Below, one piece after another: positions 32,648 to 41,301 of a stretch of DNA of 64,000 bases; position 1 is the stretch's first letter, and each line of letters starts with the position of its first letter. The notes beneath the pieces were generated by a model. The model was not told the origin of the DNA, did not search any database, and saw nothing but the letters and a program-made list of their open reading frames with translations. A program made the position numbers and the translations under genes. This DNA comes from Candidatus Cloacimonadota bacterium (GTDB lineage: Bacteria; Cloacimonadota; Cloacimonadia; Cloacimonadales; TCS61), in the NCBI GenBank assembly GCA_030600585.1, contig JAUVLU010000006.1, forward strand, positions 1 through 64,000, in the 5' to 3' direction.

Positions 32648-33079
32648 TTAGTTAGTTACAGTTGCTGATATAGTGCTTGTTGAACCAGTAATTGTAAGAT
32701 AACCACCAACATTAGCTGAACCATCATTACCTGTTTCTGTTCCAAGACCAGTAATTGTTAATACATCAGTAGCAATTGAAAGAACATATGTTCCATTACC
32801 TGTAGAACAAGTATTGGCAGGATTGCCGCTAGTTTCATAGTCATAACCAAGCCACTGTCCAACATCATCTGTGGTTCCCCATGCATTTCCACCCCCACCG
32901 TGTGTATCTGGTGTTTTGTAATATGCCAAAGCTGAAGCTGCCAGATTGTTCATATCACCCATGATTGCTGTACGGTTAGAGTTTGTAGCTTGCGCATTGA
33001 ACATTGTGATACCCACCGCAACTGCAATACCAACGATAATTACGCTTAATACGATCAATAGAATTTGTTGTGTTCCCAT
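32648..33079 (-). CDS. major pilin-like protein with non-canonical leader
   Basis: 143 residues: MGTQQILLIVLSVIIVGIAV then AVGITMFNAQATNSNR, a single N-terminal helix followed by a helix (MGDMNNLAASALAYYKTP) and a Thr/Gly-rich beta domain with two cysteines absent or single (one Cys at ~91). It lacks the basic leader and the conserved GFTLIE with Glu5 of type IVa pilins; if Gly2 is the processing residue the leader is two residues long. Placement first in the operon, a sigma-54 promoter and a hairpin behind it support its being the major pilin. GGAGGG precedes the ATG. Confidence 0.75.
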   Translation of the reverse strand: MGTQQILLIVLSVIIVGIAVAVGITMFNAQATNSNRTAIMGDMNNLAASALAYYKTPDTHGGGGNAWGTTDDVGQWLGYDYETSGNPANTCSTGNGTYVLSIATDVLTITGLGTETGNDGSANVGGYLTITGSTSTISATVTN

Positions 33080-33148
33080 TATACCCTCCTAATTTGGTTT
33101 TAAGTTCACTTTTTAATTCACTCTTTTTAAATTCACACCAAATTACAT

Positions 33149-33164
33149 TGCAAATAGTGTGCCA
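33149..33164 (-). promoter_or_regulatory. sigma-54 promoter of the pilin operon
   Basis: Minus strand TGGCACACTATTTGCA: the -24 GG and -12 GC dinucleotides are exactly ten bases apart and it matches the TGGCAC-N5-TTGCA consensus. It lies about 70 bases before the pilin ATG. Type IV pilins are classically sigma-54/PilR controlled, and an NtrC-type activator is encoded at 37776-39182. The remaining 33165-33395 is AT-rich, with a plus-strand TTGACA-17-GATTAA at 33344-33372 likely serving gtrA, and no gene. Confidence 0.85.
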
Positions 33165-33343
33165 ATGCAATATTTTTAATAAAAAACTCAATTACTTTTT
33201 CGTAAACTACTTTATTAAGCTGTTTTAAAACATGCAAGGAAAAAATTAATTAAAGTGAAAAAAAATTGAGAAAGCATTAATATGTCATAGAAAAATTACA
33301 TTAAAAATCTATATGTAATGATATTATGTCGAAAATACAATTC

Positions 33344-33372
33344 TTGACAAAAAAAAGTAGCTTAATGATTAA
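33344..33372 (+). promoter_or_regulatory. putative promoter of gtrA operon
   Basis: AATTC directly before TTGACA (33344-33349), 17-base spacer, GATTAA. The AATTCTTGAC core recurs at several other promoter positions in the window. Confidence 0.45.
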
Positions 33373-33395
33373 TAATCCAAAAAAAGAAGATAAAT

Positions 33396-33824
33396 ATGTT
33401 GAATAAACTTTTTGTAGAAAAAACGGATAATACTTTAATTCAGTTATTCCGCTATACATTTGTAGGTGGAATTGCATTCGTTGTTGATTTTAGTAGTCTG
33501 TATCTTCTTACAGAATTCGCAGGATTGCATTATCTTCATTCAGCAGCTATCGCTTTTATATTAGGATTAATAATAAATTATATTCTGAGTATATTATGGG
33601 TATTTAAATCTCGAGTAATTAATAAAAAATTATTTGAATTTATTATTTTTGCTATTATTGGAATTGTTGGTTTAGGCTTAAACGAATTAATTATCTGGTT
33701 TTCAACAGAACAATTAAAATTATATTATCTTCATTCAAAACTAATATCAACAGCTATAGTTTATTTCTGGAATTTTCTCGCAAGAAAATATATTTTGTAT
33801 AATAAAGGAAGTGTAAATGAATAA
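33396..33824 (+). CDS. GtrA-family membrane protein
   Basis: 142 residues with four transmembrane helices. The start [21 protein letters not shown] and the loop [15 protein letters not shown] match GtrA/DPMS-type flippase subunits, and the C-terminal [12 protein letters not shown] is typical. The family is thought to move or assist lipid-linked sugars for glycosylation. It is the first gene of a plus-strand operon with an FAD oxidoreductase (8-base overlap) and two GT87-like glycosyltransferases, which supports a polyprenyl-linked sugar pathway. Confidence 0.85.
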   Translation: MLNKLFVEKTDNTLIQLFRYTFVGGIAFVVDFSSLYLLTEFAGLHYLHSAAIAFILGLIINYILSILWVFKSRVINKKLFEFIIFAIIGIVGLGLNELIIWFSTEQLKLYYLHSKLISTAIVYFWNFLARKYILYNKGSVNE

Positions 33825-35388
33825 AAAAACAGCAATAATCATCGGAGCGGGACCAGCAGGTCTTACCGCAGCTTATGAATTATTAATCAAAACTGATATT
33901 AAACCAATAATCTTTGAAGCAACAAATGATATTGGTGGTATTTCAAAAACTGTGAAGTATAAAGGAAATCGTATCGATCTTGGCGGGCATAGGTTTTTTT
34001 CTAAATCTAAAAGAGTTATGGATTTCTGGCAAGATGTTCTTCCTGTACAGGGTAAATCTTCAAAAGATGATATTATTCTTGGAAGAAGAACACTTCTCTC
34101 AAGTAATACAAATGCTCCTGATCCACAAGAAGATGATGATGTGATGCTGGTTCGAAGCAGACTTTCCAGAATATTTTTCTTGCGTAACTTTTTTGATTAT
34201 CCCATTTCATTGAATATTAATACCTTTAAAAATCTTGGATTTATTAGAATATTAAGAATTGGTTTTAGTTATTTATGGTCACGTATTTTCAAAATAAAAA
34301 AAGAGAAAAACCTGGAAGATTTCTTTATCAATAGATTTGGGAAAGAACTTTATAACACTTTTTTTAAAGATTACACCCATAAAGTGTGGGGAAGACCATG
34401 CTCAGAAATTAGACCGGAATGGGGAGCGCAAAGAATTAAGGGGCTTTCGATCTCCAAAGCAATTTTCCACGCTATAAAGAGTATCTTTAAAAAAGATGAC
34501 TCTATCCATCAGAAAAATACAGAAACAAGTCTTATAGAACAATTTATGTACCCAAAATTTGGTCCCGGACAATTGTGGGAAGAGCTTGCACGGAAGATAG
34601 AAGCAAAAGGCGGAAGGATTCATCTTGATTGCAAAGTAACAGGATTGACTTCCAACAAAAATGAGATAACAACTGTTACAGTGAACAATATTAAAAGTGG
34701 AGAGAGCAAAAAAGAAAATGCTGATTATTTTTTCTCAACAATGCCCGTGAAAGACCTCATAAACTCAATGAATGATGTTCCAAAAAAAGTTACAGAAATT
34801 GCAAATGGGCTTGTCTATCGTGATTTTATAACAGTTGGATTACTATTGAGAAAATTGAAAATAAAAAATCAAACTAAACATAAAACCATAAATAACATTG
34901 TGCCCGATAATTGGATATATATTCAAGAACGTGATGTAAAAGTAGGAAGGCTTCAAATATTTAATAATTGGAGCCCGTACATGGTCAAGAATGATGATAC
35001 TGTTTGGATCGGACTGGAGTATTTTTGTAACGAAGGTGACGAGCTTTGGAGTATGACCGATAATAAATTTGCAGAATTTGCAATTAATGAATTAGAAAAA
35101 ATTGAGATCATTAGCAAGAATGATGTATTAGACAGTACTGTGATAAAAATGCCTAAAACATATCCGGCGTATTTCGGAAGTTATGATAAATTTGATGATA
35201 TTCGAAATTATGTAGATAAAATAGAGAATCTGTTTCTTATAGGAAGAAACGGAATGCATAGATATAATAATCAAGATCATTCTATGTTAACGGCTATGGA
35301 AGCAGTGGAAAATATAATTCAAAATATAAAAACTAAAGATAATATCTGGAATGTGAATACGGAAGGGGAATACCATGAAGGAAAGTGA
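33817..35388 (+). CDS. NAD(P)/FAD-dependent oxidoreductase (amine-oxidase/UGM-like)
   Basis: 523 residues. The Rossmann FAD-binding start reads [17 protein letters not shown], followed by [23 protein letters not shown] and the C-terminal FAD motif [23 protein letters not shown]. This subgroup resembles protoporphyrinogen oxidase/UDP-galactopyranose mutase-like proteins found in polysaccharide loci next to GtrA and glycosyltransferases. The reaction is not known; sugar or polyprenol modification is inferred. AAGGAAG overlaps the end of gtrA and sets the ATG. It overlaps the next gene by 14 bases. Confidence 0.85.
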   Translation: MNKKTAIIIGAGPAGLTAAYELLIKTDIKPIIFEATNDIGGISKTVKYKGNRIDLGGHRFFSKSKRVMDFWQDVLPVQGKSSKDDIILGRRTLLSSNTNAPDPQEDDDVMLVRSRLSRIFFLRNFFDYPISLNINTFKNLGFIRILRIGFSYLWSRIFKIKKEKNLEDFFINRFGKELYNTFFKDYTHKVWGRPCSEIRPEWGAQRIKGLSISKAIFHAIKSIFKKDDSIHQKNTETSLIEQFMYPKFGPGQLWEELARKIEAKGGRIHLDCKVTGLTSNKNEITTVTVNNIKSGESKKENADYFFSTMPVKDLINSMNDVPKKVTEIANGLVYRDFITVGLLLRKLKIKNQTKHKTINNIVPDNWIYIQERDVKVGRLQIFNNWSPYMVKNDDTVWIGLEYFCNEGDELWSMTDNKFAEFAINELEKIEIISKNDVLDSTVIKMPKTYPAYFGSYDKFDDIRNYVDKIENLFLIGRNGMHRYNNQDHSMLTAMEAVENIIQNIKTKDNIWNVNTEGEYHEGK

Positions 35389-36514
35389 AGTAAATTTATT
35401 ATTGAATGTTTTATTAATATCTTCAATTTTTTTTGCTGCTGTTGGTTTTCTGCAGGATTTGGAAAACAGTGCTAATTATGGTGGCATTGATCTACGTAAC
35501 CGAGTAGTTGGAGCCAGATTAGTAAAAGCTAACTATGATCCATATTTTTTTAAATGGAATGAAAAATATTCAGATTTTTTTCTTGATCCCAGAGATCATC
35601 CGAATTTATCAGTAAGTAGAGTTACTGTACCTCCTACGGTCTTAATGATTCATTCCATTTTTAGTGATCTACCCTATAAATTTCAGAGATATTTATGGAC
35701 AATCATTCAATGGTTACTAATTTTTTTTAGTATTTCCTTTTTCTCTCGATCGGAGAAGAATGAAATAAAATCAAAATTGATTTGGATAGTTAGTTTATTT
35801 TTTATTGCAGGTAGTTTTATCTTCCGATTACATGTTGAACGTGGGCAGATATATATTTTGTATGTTTTCTTGTTTGCTTTGAGTTATTATTTTTATAATT
35901 CAAACTTTAAAATTAATAGATTACTAAGTGGAATTATCATGGGTTATGTTTCGGCATTACGTTTTCCAATGATTATAGTTGGTTTACCTTTCCTATTATA
36001 TAAACGTTGGAAATTCATATTTGGACAAGTTATTGGATTTGTAATAGGAATTGTAATCTCTTTTAGTTTTGCTGGTTACGAAATATGGAAAAGCTATTTT
36101 AAAGCAATGCCAATCCACGGTAAGGTTCATAATGGCGTTATAAAAATTACAACTGAAAGATATCCATATATTGATATTGAAGATATGGAAAATCTATGGA
36201 TTTGGGCAAGATTACCAATTTCGGACTCTTCAATTCAAGGAATTGCAAGGAAATATTTTGGTATTCAAACATCATCTAATTTTTTATTGATTAGTTTGGT
36301 AATAAGTATTATATTATTAACAATATTATTTCTGAGAATTAAAAAACAATACGAAAATCATAATTTCCTGTTTTTATACAGTATATTAATTATCTTAGTG
36401 TCAGAACTTTTCCTCCCAGCTGCAAGGTATTCCTACAATAATGTTATCTGGCTTGTTATTCTCTCACTTATAATAATTAATTCTAAGGAGATGTTATCAC
36501 TTCTGAAGAAATAA
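35375..36514 (+). CDS. GT87/DUF2029-like membrane glycosyltransferase
   Basis: 379 residues, about ten hydrophobic segments. [11 protein letters not shown] followed by DPYFFKWNE fits the extracytoplasmic loop with the conserved early acidic residue of GT-C enzymes such as GT87, and [19 protein letters not shown] is the typical W/GQxN-type region. Such enzymes use polyprenyl-phosphate sugars. It overlaps the FAD oxidoreductase gene by 14 bases and is paralogous to the next gene, sharing NRVVG, DPYFFKW and TVPPTVLM. Confidence 0.7.
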   Translation: MKESEVNLLLNVLLISSIFFAAVGFLQDLENSANYGGIDLRNRVVGARLVKANYDPYFFKWNEKYSDFFLDPRDHPNLSVSRVTVPPTVLMIHSIFSDLPYKFQRYLWTIIQWLLIFFSISFFSRSEKNEIKSKLIWIVSLFFIAGSFIFRLHVERGQIYILYVFLFALSYYFYNSNFKINRLLSGIIMGYVSALRFPMIIVGLPFLLYKRWKFIFGQVIGFVIGIVISFSFAGYEIWKSYFKAMPIHGKVHNGVIKITTERYPYIDIEDMENLWIWARLPISDSSIQGIARKYFGIQTSSNFLLISLVISIILLTILFLRIKKQYENHNFLFLYSILIILVSELFLPAARYSYNNVIWLVILSLIIINSKEMLSLLKK

Positions 36515-37779
36515 ACAAATATTGGAAGATCTTCCTTAATTTTCTTCTAATATATTCCATCTTAATGTCTGCGATCTGTATTTCATTTGATACTGTCAAC
36601 ACTTTAAAATATGGTGCTTTAGATCTTCGTAACCGTGTTGTTGGAACAAGAGTTTTATTGAATGGAGAAGATCCCTATTTTTTCAAATGGGAACAGGATA
36701 CACCGGAAGAAATAGTTGATGCACGGGATTTTTATTCTAATTTCCCAATGAGTAGACTAACTGTTCCTCCAACTGTGCTTATGCTTCATTCACCTTTTGC
36801 TTCAATTCCTTACAAAATGCAGCAGATTTTGTGGGCATTTATTCAATGGTTACTACTTCTTCTAAGTGTTATTCTGTTTTCAAATACAACTGATTCCATT
36901 ATTAAAAAGAAGATTCTCTGGATAATTGGTCTATTGATCATTGCATCGAGTTTTTTCTGGAGACTGCATATTGATAAAGGGCAGATTTATATCCTATTTG
37001 TATTTCTTATTTCCTTATCGTATTGGTTTGCTAAAAGAGAGAAGAATTACATTCTCAGTGGTTTCATTTTAGGGTTAACCGCTTCTTTCAGACCACCTGT
37101 GATATTAATGGGTATCCCGTTCCTTATTAAAAGAAAATGGAAATTTATTATCAGTGGTCTTGCAGGAATAATAATAAGCTTCATATCTTCTTTGTTTATT
37201 GCTCCATTCTCAATTTGGAAAAGTTATTTTAATTCTATGGAGTTTCATGAAAAATTTCATTTACTTATAATTCAGCCAACCTATGGTTTTTTTAATAAGA
37301 ATGTTGTAGATGGAATAAAGAATGCAATATTCTCTGCAAATATAGCAATGGAAGATTCTTCTATTCAAGATATGTTCCGTATTTTCTTTCATCTAAAAAT
37401 TAAAGCGAATATTCTTGAATTATCTTTGATCATTTGTATCTTAGTTTTAACTATCTTTTTATGGAGAAGAATAGTAAAAACAAAAGACAGTGTTTCTCTT
37501 TTTTATATTGGGATAATATTTGTAATTATCAGTAGTTTTTTCCTTCCGGCAGCTCGTCTTTCATATATCAATATTTATTGGCTGTTGCCATTATCACTGA
37601 TTGTTATTAAAACAGATGATATTAAGTGGATATTAAAACCGGAATTAATACTATTAATAGTAGGAATAGGCTTGAATACTATGTTTAGAATATTTCCCAA
37701 AGGAGTTATACTGAGTGACTATTTAATAGTATTTTATTTAGTAATTATAACATTTAGAATAACAAATTCCAAATATTAA
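36496..37779 (+). CDS. GT87/DUF2029-like membrane glycosyltransferase, paralogue
   Basis: The ORF track begins at the ATG at 36565, but the open frame continues upstream to 36487 and encodes [20 protein letters not shown], which aligns with the N-terminal helix of the preceding paralogue. No ATG, GTG or TTG exists there; AAGGAG (36485-36490) stands five bases before an ATC codon at 36496, which I take as the likely non-standard start. If the ATG is used, the protein is 404 residues and loses half of its first helix. It shares [29 protein letters not shown] and HIDKGQIYILFVFL with its paralogue. It overlaps that gene's end by 19 bases. Confidence 0.65.
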   Translation: MTSEEINKYWKIFLNFLLIYSILMSAICISFDTVNTLKYGALDLRNRVVGTRVLLNGEDPYFFKWEQDTPEEIVDARDFYSNFPMSRLTVPPTVLMLHSPFASIPYKMQQILWAFIQWLLLLLSVILFSNTTDSIIKKKILWIIGLLIIASSFFWRLHIDKGQIYILFVFLISLSYWFAKREKNYILSGFILGLTASFRPPVILMGIPFLIKRKWKFIISGLAGIIISFISSLFIAPFSIWKSYFNSMEFHEKFHLLIIQPTYGFFNKNVVDGIKNAIFSANIAMEDSSIQDMFRIFFHLKIKANILELSLIICILVLTIFLWRRIVKTKDSVSLFYIGIIFVIISSFFLPAARLSYINIYWLLPLSLIVIKTDDIKWILKPELILLIVGIGLNTMFRIFPKGVILSDYLIVFYLVIITFRITNSKY

Positions 37780-39182
37780 TTATCCCTGAAATCATCGGGA
37801 TTAATATTACAACGTTTAAACTTATCGTAAAGATTCTGACGTTTTATATCTGATATTCTGGATGCTTTTGTAACATCACCATCGCATTTATTCATAAGAC
37901 TTTCTATGTATTTTTTTTCAAATTTCATTTTAGCTTCATGATAAGGTAATTCAAGAAAATGAAATGTTGTGGAATCAGGTTCTTTTGATTCTCCTTTGTA
38001 AATGTAATCAGGCAGATCTTCGGGAATGATCGTATCGTGTGAAGCAAGAGCAACAGCGTGTTCTATGGTGTTTTTCAGCTCACGTATATTTCCTTTCCAT
38101 TGATGGTTCAAAAGAATGGATAGAGTAGCATTTGATATTTTGAGTTCTTGTTTTTTGTATTTATTGGAAAATCCGGATATGAATTTGCTTACGAGAAGCT
38201 TGATATCTCCGACTCGCTCCCGTAATGGCGGAATATGCAAATTGATCACATTTAACCGATAATAAAGATCTTCTCGAAGATTCTTGTTAACTATTTCTTC
38301 TTCTAAATCTTTGTTAGTCGCTGCGATTATTCTTACATCAACGGTAACATCACTCTCACCACCGACTTGTCTGATAATACCTTTTTCTAAAGCTCTTAAC
38401 AATTTTACTTGGAATTCAAGACTGGTTTCAGTGATCTCATCGAGAAACAGTGTTCCTCCATCAGCTTCTTGAAAATATCCAATTTTGTCTTTGATCGCAC
38501 TGGTAAAGGATCCTTTTTTATGACCAAAAAGAGTGCTTTCTAAAAGGTTTTCCGGTAAACTTCCGCAGTTGATAGCAACAAAATTTTTATTACTTCTGCT
38601 GCTGTTTCGATAGATCAGATCGGCAATGAGTTCTTTGCCTACACCTGTTTCTCCGGAGATGAGAATAGTTGTATCAAGTGGTGCGATCTTTTTTACTTTT
38701 TCCATAATCTTTTGAATAGCCAAGCTGTTCCCGACAATATGAGTTCTATCAAATTCTTTATCTAAAATAGATCTCAATCTTTTGATCTCATCTGTCTGCC
38801 ATTTAGCTTTTAATAATTTTTCTATTTTCAACTTAAGCAGATCAAGATCTTCCACAGGTTTTTCAATAAATTCATCAGCACCTATTTTCATTGCATTTAC
38901 AGCCATCTCGATCGATGCTTTACCGCTGATTACCATTACAGCAATTTCCGGCCAATTCTTTTTGATTTTTTTTAGTAAGCTCAACCCGTCTTCACCAGGC
39001 ATTACAAGGTCACTAAGTGCAATCTGATAAGAATTATTTTCCAATTTTTCTAAGGCAGCCATAGCTGAGTCTGCTGTGTCGATCAAGTATTCATCTTCCA
39101 GGTGTCTTCTGAAAATATCTCTGGTATCTTTTTCATCATCTACTATCAATATCTTAGCTTTCTTCCCATTATTCTCGAACAT
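37776..39182 (-). CDS. NtrC-family sigma-54-dependent response regulator
   Basis: 468 residues: receiver (1-~125; ALSDLVMPGEDG with phospho-Asp, KPVED), AAA+ domain (~140-375; Walker A GETGVGKE, Walker B GGTLFLDEI, R-fingers in LREDLYYRLNV) and a FIS-type HTH (VTKASRISDIKRQNLYDKF). The sigma-54 contact loop, normally GAFTGA, reads GSFTSA. It is the last gene of a three-gene signalling cluster, four bases after the kinase. The sigma-54 pilin promoter 4.6 kb away is an obvious candidate target. Its stop overlaps tail-to-tail with the glycosyltransferase stop. Confidence 0.92.
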   Translation of the reverse strand: MFENNGKKAKILIVDDEKDTRDIFRRHLEDEYLIDTADSAMAALEKLENNSYQIALSDLVMPGEDGLSLLKKIKKNWPEIAVMVISGKASIEMAVNAMKIGADEFIEKPVEDLDLLKLKIEKLLKAKWQTDEIKRLRSILDKEFDRTHIVGNSLAIQKIMEKVKKIAPLDTTILISGETGVGKELIADLIYRNSSRSNKNFVAINCGSLPENLLESTLFGHKKGSFTSAIKDKIGYFQEADGGTLFLDEITETSLEFQVKLLRALEKGIIRQVGGESDVTVDVRIIAATNKDLEEEIVNKNLREDLYYRLNVINLHIPPLRERVGDIKLLVSKFISGFSNKYKKQELKISNATLSILLNHQWKGNIRELKNTIEHAVALASHDTIIPEDLPDYIYKGESKEPDSTTFHFLELPYHEAKMKFEKKYIESLMNKCDGDVTKASRISDIKRQNLYDKFKRCNINPDDFRDN

Positions 39183-39186
39183 ATAA

Positions 39187-41280
39187 CTATCCTTTTGTTT
39201 GTGGTAAAATTAGAGTGAATGTCGATCCAAAATCCGGCTTGGAATTAACTTTGATCTCACCATTATATTTTTCAATTATACTTTTTGTTATTGCCAGTCC
39301 AAGCCCGAAACCAGTTCCCGATTTTCCAACTTTGGTAGAGAAATATGTTTCGAATATTTTATTCAGATTATAGTCAGGAATTCCTTCTCCCGTATCTGTA
39401 ATTTCGGTGTAGACCATTTTGTTTTTTTCATAAGTACGGATCGTGAGTTCCTTTTGTATACTATCTTTTATTGCCTGAATAGCATTATTTATAATATTGG
39501 CAACACAAAGACTTAAATCACCGTAAGATGCTGTAACGTTAGGAATATCTTTTTGGAAATCTGTGGTAAGTTTTACATAGTGTTTGAAGAAGAGATTATG
39601 TTTGCAAAACTCCAGTTCTTGTGAGATCATCTCATTAATATCAATTGGGCGGTCTATTGATATATTACTTTGTTTCACTTTTGTTAATAAGCCCTTAACT
39701 GTTTGTGCAATATTTTTACCGGCTTCTATTATTCTATCTAAATCTGTATTATCTTTCATGTCCTTCTTCATAAGTTGAGCATAGCCCAATACAGCGTTCA
39801 AAGGGGAATTGATATTATGAACTATACCCTCGATTCTTTTGCCGATGTCAGCAAGTTTGTTACTTTTTATCAATTCCAGTTCAAGTGATTTTCTTGCTTC
39901 TGTTTCCATGATCTCTTTTGAAACATCTATAATACTGCCAAAAAATTTGATACTTGCATCATGTTTTACAGCACTAATATTCAATGCTACATATTTTAAT
40001 TTTTTGTTTGGGTATATCTTTAAATTTGAAAACGTTAAAGGTGCCTTATATAATTTTGCAAATTGTTTTTTATCCAATCCTATTAATCTACTCAAATTCT
40101 GGTGGATCAGATGATTTTCATTCATTTCCATAATTTTAATAAAACTGGGATTATACAGGATCACTTCAAATTTATGATTCAACCAGAAAATGCCGGTATC
40201 CAGATTATCGGTCAACTCTTTGTATTCACGTAGGGTTTGACCATGTTTAGATAGGGCAATATTCATAGTATTAAAAGATGTAACCATATCTCCCAATACA
40301 CCGGAATATCGTTTTTCAATAGGTTCCAATTTAGATGGATTTTTGGCAATATCCTGCATGTTATTACTAATATTCCTTACCGGAATTAAAATTGTTTTAC
40401 TGAACCAATTACCAAGTAAGCTTATCATGATCAATGTAACAGCGAGAAGAATGAGAACAAATATGAGGATACTCTGCTGCACAAATTGATTTACATATCT
40501 CTTATATGAAATTATGAAAACTCCGGTTGGTTTATTTGTAAGATCGTAGAATATTTTGATACCGGCAGCATTATAAATATTGAATTTCTTAATAGCTTGT
40601 TCCATTTTTTTTTCAGTCATGGATTCAATCATGTTATTGATATCTGAAACAGTAAGATTACCGGGGATTGTATTTTCAGAAAGTGTCTTATCATATGAGA
40701 TCAAGTTTACTTCGGAATCAGTGCTGAGGTTCAAATTATTCACATCGAAATTTTCTGCAATGATAAGAACACCCAGAAGCTCTTTTTTTTCAGTTGAAAT
40801 AAAAATAGGATCGTATGTTATCTGGAATAGCCGATTACCGTAATTTCCGATGAATCCTCCAGAATGTTCTTTAGAAATATCTCGATATATCTGAGACAGA
40901 TATTTATCTATAAATTCCCATTGTTCTCCAAAAATATATTTTCGTTGTTTATTGCAGATAATAAGCTTATTAATTTTATCGGTCTGATAATTTTGTGTAA
41001 GATGATCTTTGATAAGGTTTTTGTTTCCTTTCTGCAATGCTTCAATAATTATCTTGTCAATTTCAAGTCTTTGCAGAAAATTTTGTTGTTCCATATTCAT
41101 CTCAGCACGTGTGATCTTCAATTCGGAAAGGGTCAGCCTGATGTCCATGTCTTCATATTGATTTATTCCGAATCTGGCTAATTGCCACTCGATTAAGATC
41201 AAAATGAGCACAAGAATAAATGTTATAATAAAAAATAATACAAAGATCCTTTTTTCTAGTTCTGCTTTTCTATTTTTCAA
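39187..41280 (-). CDS. membrane sensor histidine kinase
   Basis: 697 residues: transmembrane helix 13-33, an extracytoplasmic double-Cache-like sensor (~35-275), a second helix (SILIFVLILLAVTLIMISLL), HAMP, a PAS domain (~355-465, TGIFWLNHKFEVILYNPSFI), HisKA with H-box IEGIVHNINSPLNAVLGYAQ, and a full HATPase (NIINNAIQAI, DTGEGIP, GTGFGLGLAITKSII). It probably phosphorylates the adjacent NtrC-type regulator. The 21-base gap to the upstream hybrid kinase indicates an operon. Confidence 0.92.
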   Translation of the reverse strand: MKNRKAELEKRIFVLFFIITFILVLILILIEWQLARFGINQYEDMDIRLTLSELKITRAEMNMEQQNFLQRLEIDKIIIEALQKGNKNLIKDHLTQNYQTDKINKLIICNKQRKYIFGEQWEFIDKYLSQIYRDISKEHSGGFIGNYGNRLFQITYDPIFISTEKKELLGVLIIAENFDVNNLNLSTDSEVNLISYDKTLSENTIPGNLTVSDINNMIESMTEKKMEQAIKKFNIYNAAGIKIFYDLTNKPTGVFIISYKRYVNQFVQQSILIFVLILLAVTLIMISLLGNWFSKTILIPVRNISNNMQDIAKNPSKLEPIEKRYSGVLGDMVTSFNTMNIALSKHGQTLREYKELTDNLDTGIFWLNHKFEVILYNPSFIKIMEMNENHLIHQNLSRLIGLDKKQFAKLYKAPLTFSNLKIYPNKKLKYVALNISAVKHDASIKFFGSIIDVSKEIMETEARKSLELELIKSNKLADIGKRIEGIVHNINSPLNAVLGYAQLMKKDMKDNTDLDRIIEAGKNIAQTVKGLLTKVKQSNISIDRPIDINEMISQELEFCKHNLFFKHYVKLTTDFQKDIPNVTASYGDLSLCVANIINNAIQAIKDSIQKELTIRTYEKNKMVYTEITDTGEGIPDYNLNKIFETYFSTKVGKSGTGFGLGLAITKSIIEKYNGEIKVNSKPDFGSTFTLILPQTKG

Positions 41281-41301
41281 GATAAATTCCTTTTTTAAAG
41301 T

